Below are positions 34,668-42,814 of a DNA stretch of 64,000 bases, piece by piece. The translations under genes were made by a program, and so were the position numbers. The stretch's first letter is position 1. The number at the start of each line of letters is the position of its first letter. The notes below the pieces were generated by a model, which worked only from the letters and a program-made list of their open reading frames with translations, searched no databases and was not told the origin of the DNA. The DNA comes from an uncultured Streptomyces sp. (GTDB lineage: Bacteria; Actinomycetota; Actinomycetes; Streptomycetales; Streptomycetaceae), in the NCBI RefSeq assembly GCF_947488945.1, contig NZ_CANLBS010000026.1:1-64000 (forward strand), read 5' to 3'.

Positions 34668-35560
34668 TCAAGATCTATCCGGCGGTTTCGCATCGTCGTT
34701 CGTGCAGGCAGCTAGGTAGCCCGCCCAGCTGTCCTGCGCGAACCGGGCCCACTTGTGCGCCGTGCCGGGGTCGATGCCCAGGAGATCGCTGACGACGATC
34801 GGAGGCAATTCCGCCACGAATTCGATCATGGCGGTGTTCCGCGCGCTCAAGCTCGGTAGGCCGTGCCGCTTCAATCGCGTGAGCGCCCACCCTCCGCCAC
34901 TTGGGCGACTAGCAGGTCGGCCTGGCCAGAGGTAACGCGGTCCGTCTCCAGGTAGTTGCTCCAGCATCGAGACGCGTGCAGGGTGCCGGATTTGCTCCTC
35001 TATGAGTCGACCCACTTTGGGCGGCAGCAGGACCGGCTCGCGGTCGAATGTGACGTACCAGTCCGTCTCCTCCTTGTGGAAGCGGTCAGTGGTCAAGGTG
35101 ACGATGCGGGTGACCTGCATCCCTTAGAGCCTGACCATCGAGCCGATGATGCGGACGTCGAGCGGAAGTTGGTCGTCGTTGAGGCAGCGACGAAGTTGTC
35201 CGTAGTGCTCGTCCTCGGTGAGAGAGTGCGAGGCGTCGGTCTTGACCTCCGGGGGAGTTTGATCCCGCTGGTGAGGCGGGGGGCGAGTGTCCAGCGGACG
35301 AACGCCCCGACCCCCTGGCGCCGTGTGGGATGCGTGGTGAGCCAGAGGTCGAGGGCTTCTTGGGTGAGGGCGCTCAGATCGAGCTGGTTCTCGTCGAGCC
35401 AGGTCATGAACAGGCCGGCGGTGCGGATGTCGGTGCGGTCAGTGCTGGCTGATCCGGCCGTGTAACGGCCGCGGGCAGCGCGGCGACGCGCATCGCGGAG
35501 CACCTGCCACTCGGCGAAGGGCCGAATGATGCGGGCAAGAGGCTGTCCGGGAGGCGGACC
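34668..35560 (-). pseudogene. Decayed integrase-like protein
   Basis: The upstream frame encodes ARIIRPFAEWQVLRDARRRA, LFMTWLDENQLDLSALTQEA and LTTHPTRRQGVGAFVRWTL. Near 35255 it shifts to a frame reading SLTEDEHYGQLRRCLNDD and LPLDVRIIGSMVRL, where a TAA (35124-35126) replaces an expected Tyr codon before GMQVTRIVTLTTDRF. The distal part ends SARNTAMIEFVAELPPIVVSD and GIDPGTAHKWARFAQDSWAG. This composition resembles an actinobacterial integrase/recombinase accessory family. One frameshift and one nonsense codon inactivate it. The small membrane-protein gene lies immediately upstream. Confidence 0.72.
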
Positions 35561-35572
35561 GGACCGCCCCAG

Positions 35573-35897
35573 GAGCCGCTGCGCGGCGGTCTGGCGGCCC
35601 CACGCGGCCAACACCGGGCAACGGGGGCCCCAGGGCGGCAGAAGCGCGCTCACCGGGCCCCGGCGGGGAAACGGCCGTTCAGCGCTGCCGGCGGGCGAGC
35701 GCGGCAGTGATGAACGGGGACGCCGCGGCGACCACGAACCCGGCCGTCCCGAGCGCGGCCGTGAGCGGGGCCATGGCCCCGGGCCGGAGGAAAACCACCA
35801 GGCCGGCTCCGCCGCAGAGCGCCATGACGGCCACTGTGCAGACAACGGACACGGCGGAGACGGCGAGGACGGACGGCCCGGACGACGTCGGCGGGAC
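35573..35897. repeat. Long duplication, copy 2 (partner 4891-5215)
   Basis: Ungapped partner of 4891-5215. Here the block joins the membrane-protein gene to the integrase-like pseudogene, so this copy shows the original arrangement better than copy 1. Confidence 0.85.
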
Positions 35898-35972
35898 CGG
35901 GGGGACCGGGGCGGGCGCCGGGGCCGGCGCGGCCGGGAGAGCGGGCTGGTGGCTCTGGGGTGCGGTGGTCAT
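35679..35972 (-). CDS. Small proline-rich two-helix membrane protein, second copy
   Basis: 97 aa from the ATG at 35972 (AAAGGA 10 bases upstream). A short Pro/Ala tail is followed by the two-helix domain SVLAVSAVSVVCTVAVMALC...ARRQR, which differs from the protein at 4997-5338 at one position. The near-identity of the membrane part with divergent tails means either recent conversion or strong constraint on the helices. It precedes the integrase-like pseudogene. Confidence 0.75.
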   Translation of the reverse strand: MTTAPQSHQPALPAAPAPAPAPVPPVPPTSSGPSVLAVSAVSVVCTVAVMALCGGAGLVVFLRPGAMAPLTAALGTAGFVVAAASPFITAALARRQR

Positions 35973-36565
35973 GTCGGTCGGTCCTTTCGACGGGGTGGTG
36001 CCTGGTGGTGGAGCGGCCGGAGTTGACCCCATCCCGGCCGTTAACGTCCCGGCATGGGGTCCGAGGGCGTCAGGCAGCACAGTGCGACGCGGCGGCCTTC
36101 CGTCCACGCTTCCCATGTCGGTCCGCACCGGTGCCGGGCAGGAGATTCCCTGCCCGGCACCGGCGTCGCCGTGCCACGCTCTGTCAGCGGCAGTGCGACA
36201 CCGATAACCCGCTACCCGGCCGGGAACGAACCGACGAGCGAGGTCTGGCCGTGGTGTTCACGCGGAGGAAGCGCTGTGGTTCGTTGCGCCCTCTCCCCCC
36301 GTGGTGTGCGGTGCCCCCAGCAGCCTCGGCCGAGTTCGAGTGCACACGCGCACACGGGTGTGCACACGCGCACACGGGTGTGCCCGCGCGCGCACTGGTC
36401 CGTCTTCGTCTCACTCCGCTCCGAACGGGCTATGGCCCGAACGCAGACACCTGGACACCATGAGGGCAATCCCCACCGTGCAGTTCCTGCCGCACATCTG
36501 GTGACGCCCACCAAGTGCAAGCTCGCCGTGCCGCAGGGCCCATGTGAATGAAAGGATCACCGCTG
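35973..36565. other. Intergenic between divergent genes, with a 20-bp tandem repeat
   Basis: 593 bases separate the membrane-protein start from the secreted-protein start. Apart from the tandem repeat at 36341-36380 no gene or clear promoter was recognised; short frames here lack support. Confidence 0.45.
36341..36380. repeat. Tandem repeat of a 20-bp GT/CA-rich unit
   Basis: TGCACACGCGCACACGGGTG occurs at 36341-36360 and again at 36361-36380, followed by a degenerate third start (TGCCCGCGCG). Alternating purine-pyrimidine steps favour Z-DNA or slippage. It lies about 190 bases upstream of a secreted-protein gene. Confidence 0.8.
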
Positions 36566-37114
36566 ATGCCCAAGTCACTCAGGACAGCGACCGCAGGTCT
36601 TCTCATAGCCGCTGTGCCCGCCCTGGCACTCGCCCTGCCCGTCGCACCGGCCAGCGCAGCTGAGTCCGCACTCGACACACTGACCTGTACCAGCACATCC
36701 ACCACCACCTACGACCCGCCCATCACCACCACCGCAGCCACCAGCACCCGCGCCATCGACCAAACCTACGGCCCGTGTGTGGGTACCGGTACCGCGGCAA
36801 GCATCACCGGTGGTACCCACATGTCCTCCAACACCACCCAGCGCTCCTGCCTGCAACTGCTGTCCACCGCGACCGTGAGCTGGACCATCAACTGGAGCAA
36901 CGGACAAAGCAGCACCGTCACCGCCCAACGCGTGTCCAACCTCGCCGGGGCGGTCTTCACCAACACCTTCACCGGCGCCGTCACCAGCGGCTACCTCGCC
37001 GGGCGCAGCTTCGTCGAAACCATGACCGCCCCCTCCTTGCAGATCACCAACTGCACCCTGCTCGGCGGCTCCGTCTCCAGCCTCGGCGCCCTGCATACCT
37101 TCACCCTCCTGTAG
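36566..37114 (+). CDS. Secreted four-cysteine protein (family member 1)
   Basis: 182 aa from the ATG at 36566 (AAAGGA 10 bases upstream). A Sec signal (LLIAAVPALALALPVAPASA) ends near residue 30. The mature part is Thr/Ser-rich and beta-like, with four cysteines in TLTCTSTS, YGPCVG, QRSCLQLL and ITNCTLL. The central motif WTINWSNGQSSTV recurs in the proteins at 42099-42644 and 42815-43384, and the chain ends in a hydrophobic strand. Family function is unknown; a small extracellular beta-sandwich is likely. Confidence 0.8.
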   Translation: MPKSLRTATAGLLIAAVPALALALPVAPASAAESALDTLTCTSTSTTTYDPPITTTAATSTRAIDQTYGPCVGTGTAASITGGTHMSSNTTQRSCLQLLSTATVSWTINWSNGQSSTVTAQRVSNLAGAVFTNTFTGAVTSGYLAGRSFVETMTAPSLQITNCTLLGGSVSSLGALHTFTLL

Positions 37115-37462
37115 GCCGCGAGGCCGGGCATGGCCCACCTCAACGACCAAACCCGCTCACTGAAGATCAACAGCAACGACTGCGGCTGGCCCGTTGGTGC
37201 GTTCGCAGCGGGCCGTCAGCCGCAAGTGCGTCGACGCCCCCGGAGAAGAGCGCGAGGCGTCTGGCGCGCGACCGGGGGCAGGCGCGCGGTGACCCTGGCC
37301 GGCAAGCAGCCGGGCCCGGGCGGACGTTCACGAGCAGGTCGCTTCCCGATCGCGCCCCGGGCACGACGTGCCGTTTCTTCAGGTGACCAGTGACGCGATC
37401 GGGTGACAACCCGTCATCGCCACGCCGAGAGGCAGGGAACGGCTGCTAGATCACGTGCCGTA
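37115..37462. other. Intergenic, no reliable gene
   Basis: Short overlapping frames exist; the best minus-strand one (HLKKRHVVPGARSGSDLLV in its product) has no ribosome site or family. No promoter or repeat stands out. Confidence 0.4.
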
Positions 37463-37818
37463 ATGATCAACCTGATGCGCCGCGGCGTGCCCGCGCTCGC
37501 CCTCGCCGCCCTGCCCCTGCTCGCCGCCCTGCCCCTGCTCGCCACCACCGCTCCCGCCGGCGCCCTCACCGGAACACCGGTGGAGGAACGGCCGTTCACC
37601 TCGTACTCCCCCGCCCAGCCCCCCGCCGGCGCACCCAACGCCCAGGTGGAACTGCCGCTGTTCGACGCGATCGACCGGCTCGACGTCGCCGACGAACACC
37701 GGAACGGCTACCAGCGCAACCTCTACAAGCACTGGAACAAGGGGATCAACGCCTCCGACGGCTGCGACACCCGCCGCGAGGTCATTCTCGCCGAGGCCGT
37801 CAACGCGCCCACGGTCGC
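37463..37818 (+). pseudogene. Secreted nuclease N-terminal fragment
   Basis: From the ATG at 37463 a signal peptide (LALAALPLLAALPLLATTAP) precedes a mature start, then YQRNLYKHWNKGINASDGCD and TRREVILAEAVNAP. The GCDTRREVIL block is typical of secreted HNH nucleases of the GmrSD/DUF1524 type just before their HNH core, which is missing. The frame continues after 37818 only as out-of-frame sequence of another gene. A truncated exported nuclease is the best reading. Confidence 0.68.
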
Positions 37819-38198
37819 AGCCCGCCCATCCTGCTCACGCACGCCTTCTACGCCTTCTACGACCTCCACCGGCCCGCCTACCAGGCCTACGCCGCCACCC
37901 GCCTCGGCCCGGAAGAAGCCCAGCTCGCCGTCACCCACCTCTTCGACACCGTGGCCAGCAACTGGACCACCGTCGTCGCCGAACCCCAGCCCGCTGCCTG
38001 GGCCTGGGAAAACCACACCCGCACCGTCGCCCGGCGCAGCGGACACACCCTCACCCCGCCGAGAACACCGCCCTGCTCCACAACGACCTCGCCCTCAGCA
38101 TCGACCAGATCGCCACGGTCACCGGCACCGAACCCGCCACCGTGACCGCCCTTCTCGCCACCGCCCAACGACGCCGCAACCACCCCTGCACCGTGTAG
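37819..38198 (+). pseudogene. Sigma-factor-like C-terminal fragment
   Basis: A frame beginning PILLTHAFYAFYDLHRPAYQ continues LGPEEAQLAVTHLFDTVASN and AWAWENHTRTVARRSG, shifts once near 38057 and ends ENTALLHNDLALSIDQIATV, TVTALLATAQRRRNHP and a TAG at 38198. The DLALSIDQIATVTGTEPATV segment reads as a sigma region-4-like HTH. It is fused to the nuclease fragment in a different frame, so both are remnants of a deletion junction. A hairpin follows. Confidence 0.62.
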
Positions 38199-38201
38199 AG
38201 C

Positions 38202-38235
38202 GGGGGTCTCGGTGCCCACCAGCACCAAGACCCCC
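38202..38235. terminator. Hairpin between convergent units
   Basis: A 13-bp stem with one mismatch (38202-38214 with 38223-38235) closes an 8-base loop directly after the pseudogene stop and 23 bases before the convergent gene's end. Confidence 0.65.
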
Positions 38236-38257
38236 GACCCACCGGCACCCCCCGCAA

Positions 38258-38704
38258 TCAGGTCTCCTGGGCGCGCGAGCCGCTCGTGGGCCGGGGTCCG
38301 GCCAGGCGGTCCAGACGCTCGTACAGGGCACGCACGGTACGGGCGCGGTTCTGGGCGCAGCGCATGGTGCCTTCCGGCAGGAGCCTGAGTTGGGCGTCCG
38401 TCTCGTCCAGGACGACTTCGGCGAGGGCCTTGGGGCCGCTGTCCTTGGGCAGGCGGCCGGTGCGGTGGTGGAGTTCGGTGGCGAGCGCGCGGGCGTGGGC
38501 GGTGAGCTGGAGGGCGATCTGGTGGTAGTCGCGGATCGCGAGGGTGTCCGGGCCGGTCCAGGCGAGGACTGCGGTGACGAGGCACTCGTGAGGGCCGCGG
38601 TCGGGCTGGAGCCCGGCTTCGAGAAGTCCGTCGGGGTCGTGCAGGACGGTACGGGTGCTGGGGCACGTGGCAGGGGTGCCATCGTTGGGGCGGGCGCCGG
38701 TCAC
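38258..38704 (-). CDS. DUF6415-like small helical protein
   Basis: 148 aa, all helical, with VTAVLAWTGPDTLAIRDYHQ, IALQLTAHARALATELHHRT and KALAEVVLDETDAQLRLLP. Such proteins are frequent in Streptomyces accessory regions and resemble the DUF6415 group, whose function is unknown; I hold the family name loosely. The GTG start overlaps the preceding short gene by 4 bases, so the two are coupled. Confidence 0.65.
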   Translation of the reverse strand: MTGARPNDGTPATCPSTRTVLHDPDGLLEAGLQPDRGPHECLVTAVLAWTGPDTLAIRDYHQIALQLTAHARALATELHHRTGRLPKDSGPKALAEVVLDETDAQLRLLPEGTMRCAQNRARTVRALYERLDRLAGPRPTSGSRAQET

Positions 38705-38883
38705 CGCGGGGACTCCTGCTGGTTGTCAGTGGCGCCTTCAGCGTTCCCGTGGTCGGTCTGGGCGAGGAACCGGGCGTAGCCGCGGCGGGCGCGTGCCAGC
38801 AGCTCCGGAGAAGGCCGGCCGAAGACGGAGGACCGTGGGCCGCACCGTACAGGGGCGGGTGCGGAAGGTGTGGATGCGCTCAT
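38701..38883 (-). CDS. Short hypothetical protein upstream of DUF6415-like gene
   Basis: 60 aa. GGAGG is 2 bases from a GTG at 38889 but 8 bases from the ATG at 38883, so the ATG is used. The product has a basic stretch (RPSPELLARARRGYARFLAQ) and an acidic tail. It overlaps the next gene by 4 bases. No known family; its link to its coupled neighbour is the main support. Confidence 0.5.
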   Translation of the reverse strand: MSASTPSAPAPVRCGPRSSVFGRPSPELLARARRGYARFLAQTDHGNAEGATDNQQESPR

Positions 38884-38978
38884 GGGCACCGCCTCCGATG
38901 GGTGGATGCGTCGGTGTCATTCGACGCTACGGAGCAATCGGATTGGCCCTCAACTTGATTGCGGGTAATTGCGGGAAT

Positions 38979-39830
38979 TCACTCCAGGGTGTCGATCGCG
39001 GCCTGGATGAGGGCGCGGGCAGCGTCTCCGTAGACGGCCATCTCCGCGAGGCCGGCGAACGCCTTCGCGTAGTCGGCGATCTCGCGCGGCTGCGTCACCT
39101 TGATCTCCGCCGTCAGCGTCTCCACCACGGCCATGGTGTCGTCGTGGACGTAGAACGCCTCCAGCGGCCACACCGTGCGCTGCGTGGTGAACGGGATGAT
39201 CCCCAGCGAGAGCGAGGCGAGTGGCATCACCGTCAGGAGATGGCGCAGTTGCCCGCGCATCGCCTCGGGGTCGGCAGTGCGGAAGCGCAGGACGGACTCC
39301 TCGAGGAGGACGACGTAGCGGTGTCCGCCCTCGTAAAGGAACCGGGAGCGGGCGACGCGGGCGGCGACAGCTTCGGCGACGTCGTTCGGTGTGCCCTGGA
39401 AGCGGGTGATCTGGGTCAGGAGGGCGGTCGCGAACGCCGGGGTCTGGAGGAAGCCGGGCGGCACGTTGGAGAGGTACACGCGGCAGTGGCGGGTCTGCTC
39501 GTGGAGGGCGTACCAGTCCTCCTGGACCTGGCGCATGCCGCCCTGGTGCAGGCGGCGCCACTCCATGTACATCGAGTCGACCGCGCGGGCGGTGGCGATG
39601 AGGTCGTCGGCCTGGTCGTCCGCGCCGCATGCCGAACACCAGGTGCGGATGTCGCTGTCGGAGGGTGCGGCCGCGCCCTTCTGGATGCGGGTGGTCTTGG
39701 CGGGGTGCCAGCCGCACCGGGCGGAGAGTTCCTTCCCGGTGAGGCCGGCGTCCTTGCGCAGGTGCTGCAACCGGACGGCGAGCGCCTCGCGGGCCGCCTG
39801 AGCGCTGGACGAGGGGGAGGCGGTCGTCAT
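38979..39830 (-). CDS. XRE regulator with DUF5753 domain (WhiJ/Scr1 type)
   Basis: 283 aa. The HTH is LRKDAGLTGKELSARCGWHP with KTTRIQKGAAAPS. The rest is the DUF5753 ligand/partner domain: YLSNVPPGFLQTPAFATALL, FLYEGGHRYVVLLEESVLRF and PLEAFYVHDDTMAVVETLT. Regulators of this kind (WhiJ family) work with small partner proteins encoded alongside and control development or antibiotic genes. It starts 30 bases after the DUF6879-like gene and completes a three-gene operon. Confidence 0.9.
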   Translation of the reverse strand: MTTASPSSSAQAAREALAVRLQHLRKDAGLTGKELSARCGWHPAKTTRIQKGAAAPSDSDIRTWCSACGADDQADDLIATARAVDSMYMEWRRLHQGGMRQVQEDWYALHEQTRHCRVYLSNVPPGFLQTPAFATALLTQITRFQGTPNDVAEAVAARVARSRFLYEGGHRYVVLLEESVLRFRTADPEAMRGQLRHLLTVMPLASLSLGIIPFTTQRTVWPLEAFYVHDDTMAVVETLTAEIKVTQPREIADYAKAFAGLAEMAVYGDAARALIQAAIDTLE

Positions 39831-39860
39831 GAGGTGCGTGGCCCTTGGGTTGTGCGTCGG

Positions 39861-40388
39861 TCAGATGCGGTAGTCGGCGTGGTCGGTGGCCAGGTCCCAC
39901 ACCGAGCGGAACGCCTCGGCACACAGCTTGATGGCCTGCGGGTCGTCGGTGTGGTCGGGCTCGAGGGCCTCGCCGTCGCCGGAGAACAGGTTCCAGCGCA
40001 CGATTCGGTCGTCGATGAGCCAGAAGTCGTTGCCGGGCAGGGCGAGGGTGGAGGCGCGGCGGCGGGGGAGCCAGCGGACCTGTTCGCCGGCGCGGAGGTT
40101 GGCGTCGGTGATGGCGTGCTCGAAGCGGATGTAGTCGGTGACGGGCTCGGACACGACCCGGGCCCGGTAGACCTTCACCCCGCGCGCCACGGTCCGCTTC
40201 ACCAGCGGCAGCCACCCGCTCCAGTACTCCGAGTCGTCCGGGGGCACGCTTCCGTCGCGCAGGAACGCGTCGTAGACCGCCCTCTCCTCCCCCACGGCGT
40301 AGACGTCCCGCAGTTCCAGGTGCAGGGCGTGCCGTTGGGCGGAGTCGAGCAGGTCCTCAAAGCTGAGCGCTGGCGGCTTCTGCGGCAT
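39861..40388 (-). CDS. DUF6879-like partner protein
   Basis: 175 aa. SFEDLLDSAQRHALHLELRD and VYAVGEERAVYDAFLRDG open the chain; WLPLVKRTVARGVKVYRARV, DYIRFEHAITDANLRAGEQV and DFWLIDDRIVRWNLF follow. This layout is that of the DUF6879 group commonly encoded next to XRE/DUF5753 regulators. It overlaps the upstream gene by 32 bases. Possibly an antitoxin-like or sensor partner; unproven. Confidence 0.82.
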   Translation of the reverse strand: MPQKPPALSFEDLLDSAQRHALHLELRDVYAVGEERAVYDAFLRDGSVPPDDSEYWSGWLPLVKRTVARGVKVYRARVVSEPVTDYIRFEHAITDANLRAGEQVRWLPRRRASTLALPGNDFWLIDDRIVRWNLFSGDGEALEPDHTDDPQAIKLCAEAFRSVWDLATDHADYRI

Positions 40389-40611
40389 CGCACGCCTTCC
40401 TGATCTGGTCGATCATCCGCACGGAGAGCCGGATGACGCCCTCGTCATCCGCCGTCGGACTGTCCTGACTGCACGCGGCCCGCGTCGCCGTGTCGGCGAA
40501 CTTGCCCTGCAGAACCAGTTCCGGCCCCTCAGCGGCCTCGGTGTCCACCCACACCGCAGGGCAGTTCCCTCCACCGGAGTTCGGGTCCGTGCCGAAGAAA
40601 AGTAACGCCAT
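40357..40611 (-). CDS. Small partner protein of the WhiJ-type operon
   Basis: 84 aa from the ATG at 40611 with GGGAGG 5 bases upstream. FFGTDPNSGGGNCPAVWVDT and GVIRLSVRMIDQIRKACDAA are the recognisable blocks; the first resembles the start of DUF397-type small proteins but the rest differs. It is the first gene of the operon with the DUF6879-like and XRE genes. Confidence 0.72.
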   Translation of the reverse strand: MALLFFGTDPNSGGGNCPAVWVDTEAAEGPELVLQGKFADTATRAACSQDSPTADDEGVIRLSVRMIDQIRKACDAAEAASAQL

Positions 40612-40692
40612 GATCGCCTCCCGGGCGAGCCAGTTGCGTGGAGTTGCGCAATGACCGTCCCGCGCACCGGCGCCTCGGTCAAGGGCGCGGCA

Positions 40693-41367
40693 TCACCGGC
40701 TCGCCGCCACCGCTCCCGGGCCGGCTTCCTCTCGCCGGGGCAGGCACGGCGTGGGCCAGGCCGGCTCCCAGCGCCAGGCCGCCCACCGGTCGGCGTCCGC
40801 GAACGGCCCGGTGCGTTCCTCGAGCATCGCGAGGACCTGGGAGCGGGCGTACTCCACCGCCTGGTGCTCGGTGTCGGTGACGATGCCCAGGCGCCGCACG
40901 TGGGCGTACTCGTCTTCGTCCTTCCACGTCCACGTGCTGAGGTCGGGGTCGATGACGAGGTCGATGGTCAGGTCGAAGGTGTCGAACCCGATCTCGGTGC
41001 GGCGGGTGGGGTGCTCGAAGTTGACGTACCAGTTCCTCAGCCCGCCCGCGGTGTAGAAGGCGTTGATGCTGAACCACGCCGCTGGCGGCTTCCACAGCAG
41101 GAGCTCCGTCTCCTGCCACACCCCGGGCGCCAGCTCCCACTCCCCCGTCGCCATCGCGTCGAACGCTTCCGTACGGACCGACCGGTCGCCGTCGGCGCGG
41201 GCCTTGGCGTACAGGGCCGGCCACAGCGCCTGAGCACCGGGCGCGCAGGCGGTCACCAGCGCCTCGCTGGTGTCGGCGAGGACCCGTAGTGCTTGCTCGC
41301 TCCACGCCCGCCCGCAGCGGTGCACGTCGCGCCGAACGGCCGTCTCCCACGTCGTGAAGGTCTTCAC
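40693..41367 (-). CDS. DUF402 (FomD-like) domain protein
   Basis: 224 aa from a GTG at 41367 with GGGAGG upstream; the frame is open further but lacks a site. DUF402 signatures are present: RNWYVNFEHPTRR, IGFDTFDLTIDLVIDPD and WKDEDEY, the Asp/Glu set that binds metal and nucleotide in FomD-type phosphatases. It likely hydrolyses a nucleoside diphosphate or a CMP-linked intermediate. It is longer at the N terminus than typical DUF402 proteins. Single gene; no biosynthetic neighbours hint at a pathway. Confidence 0.8.
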   Translation of the reverse strand: MKTFTTWETAVRRDVHRCGRAWSEQALRVLADTSEALVTACAPGAQALWPALYAKARADGDRSVRTEAFDAMATGEWELAPGVWQETELLLWKPPAAWFSINAFYTAGGLRNWYVNFEHPTRRTEIGFDTFDLTIDLVIDPDLSTWTWKDEDEYAHVRRLGIVTDTEHQAVEYARSQVLAMLEERTGPFADADRWAAWRWEPAWPTPCLPRREEAGPGAVAASR

Positions 41368-41483
41368 CGGTGCCTCCCTCGCGATCCCGGCCGGGACGTC
41401 CAGCCGGGCGGGCACCACCTCAGCGCCCGGGGGGCTGAGTGGGCAAGCCGCCGTTCGGGGTGGCTTACCCACCCCCCTCTCGG

Positions 41484-41949
41484 TCAGGCTTCCCCGGGGG
41501 CCGGCTCCCACAGGAAGCGGGCGCGCCCGGTCCCGTCGCAGTGGGAGCAGCAGCCGCTCGCGGCATCGTTGCGGTCGCTAATGGTGTAGGTGGCGTCATG
41601 GAAGAGCCGGGTGAGCCCGGCGGTGTGCGCGGTGTGGATCGGGAGCTCCTGCCGTCTGCCGAGCGTGACCTCCAAGGCGACGCCGGGGCCACTGAAATGG
41701 GCGCGGGCAGGTTGCCGGTCATCGCCCGGAGTGTCTCGTTCACCTCGTGCATGGTCTCTGCTCCAGTCAGCTGCACCCCGGTCGCGAGGATCGTGTCGGC
41801 GGCCGCGGTGAAGGACAGCAGCCCGGCCGGGCGGGCGAGCGGCCCGACACGGCCCACCGCGTCGGGTGGGTGTGCTGGTGCTGAACCAGGGCATGCCACA
41901 GGTCACCCGGCAGGTCTTGGGGCGCGGTCTCTTCTCTGCTGCGTCTCAT
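41484..41949 (-). pseudogene. Multi-frameshifted small gene
   Basis: Coding-like signal walks through three frames: ETAPQDLPGDLWHALVQHQH near 41900, then LLSFTAAADTILATGVQLTG and ETMHEVNETLRAMTGNLPAP, then LEVTLGRRQELPIHTAHTAG and CCSHCDGTGRARFLWEP, ending at 41484. The CSHCDGTG string suggests a zinc knuckle at the end of the lost protein. No family recognised. Confidence 0.55.
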
Positions 41950-41962
41950 GAGACCTGTCTAG

Positions 41963-42014
41963 TACGGCACGGGCCCGGCCCTCCGATCCGTCGGAGGGCC
42001 GGGCCCGTGCCGTA
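41963..42014. terminator. Very strong bidirectional hairpin
   Basis: A perfect 24-bp stem (41963-41986 with 41991-42014) closes a 4-base loop between the minus-strand pseudogene start and the convergent end of the secreted-protein genes. It insulates the two regions. Confidence 0.85.
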
Positions 42015-42098
42015 TGCCGACCTGCTCGGCTGGTCTTTCCTCAAGTCCGCTCCTTCGCTGATCGCGAAGCAGCAGAATCTAAAACACCGGTATTGCGC

Positions 42099-42644
42099 CT
42101 ACAAGATGATTACGGTGCCCACCGACGTGAGTGAGGTGACCCCGCCGGGGGTGGCGCAGCGCAGGAGATTCGGCTGCGGGCCCACTGTCTCGTAGAGATA
42201 GTTGCGGCCGCTGAACTCTCCGGACGCCACGATCCCGGTGTCCACCTGGACGGCCTGGCCCGCAACGTAGGTAGCGCTCCGGCTGTAGTTGATGGTGCTG
42301 CTTTGGCCGTTGTTCCAGGAGATGGTGTAGGTCCCGCTGCTCGTACCGGCCAGGCTGTTGCACGAGCGGACGACGGTACTGCTGGCTGTACGGGTTCCGG
42401 ACGTCAGGGTGGGATCGTCGGAAACGCACGTGCGGTACCTGGCATCGAAGCTCAGCGTTGTGGACTGCTCGGTGAAGGTCAGGCCGGGGCTGAACTGGGT
42501 CTCCAGTGTGACGGCGCACGTCACTCCCGAGGGGCTTCCTGATTCGGAGGCATGGGCTGTCCCCGTTGTGAGGAACATGGTGCCTGCGATGAGAGAGGAA
42601 GCGCCTGCCACGCAGGCGAAACGCTTCAGCAAGGTGAATTTCAT
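42099..42644 (-). CDS. Secreted four-cysteine protein (family member 2)
   Basis: 181 aa from the ATG at 42644. The signal peptide (ACVAGASSLIAGTMFLTTGT, then AHA) is cleaved near 30. Cysteines fall in GVTCAVTL, RYRTCVSD, VRSCNSL and LLRCATP, the same order as in the other two members, and YTISWNNGQSSTI is the shared core. It starts one base after the stop of the 30-residue frame at 42646-42738, so the two are probably co-translated. Confidence 0.82.
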   Translation of the reverse strand: MKFTLLKRFACVAGASSLIAGTMFLTTGTAHASESGSPSGVTCAVTLETQFSPGLTFTEQSTTLSFDARYRTCVSDDPTLTSGTRTASSTVVRSCNSLAGTSSGTYTISWNNGQSSTINYSRSATYVAGQAVQVDTGIVASGEFSGRNYLYETVGPQPNLLRCATPGGVTSLTSVGTVIIL

Positions 42645-42645
42645 T

Positions 42646-42738
42646 TCACTTCCCGGGGGCACGGCGGGACAGAGCCGTGATGAAGAGGGCCAGGGGCAGG
42701 AGGAGCGCGGTGAGGAAGGACAGGGGATGCCGGATCAC
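42646..42738 (-). CDS. 30-aa single-helix peptide
   Basis: A GTG at 42738 with GAGGAG 7-12 bases upstream begins VIRHPLSFLTALLLPLALFI and ends TALSRRAPGK. It is one membrane helix with basic ends. Its stop is one base from the ATG of the secreted protein, so it may be a leader for translational coupling or a small membrane peptide. Confidence 0.55.
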   Translation of the reverse strand: MIRHPLSFLTALLLPLALFITALSRRAPGK

Positions 42739-42814
42739 TGTGGTTCTCCTCAAGGGCGGGGTGGGGCATGCGTGCTGCGGGGCGCCGAGGGCTCGGTGAG
42801 TGACCGCCAGAGGG

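Noticed and set aside
41465..41899. Single intact 144-codon gene
   Set aside because: Convincing segments are spread over three frames, so a decayed gene fits better.
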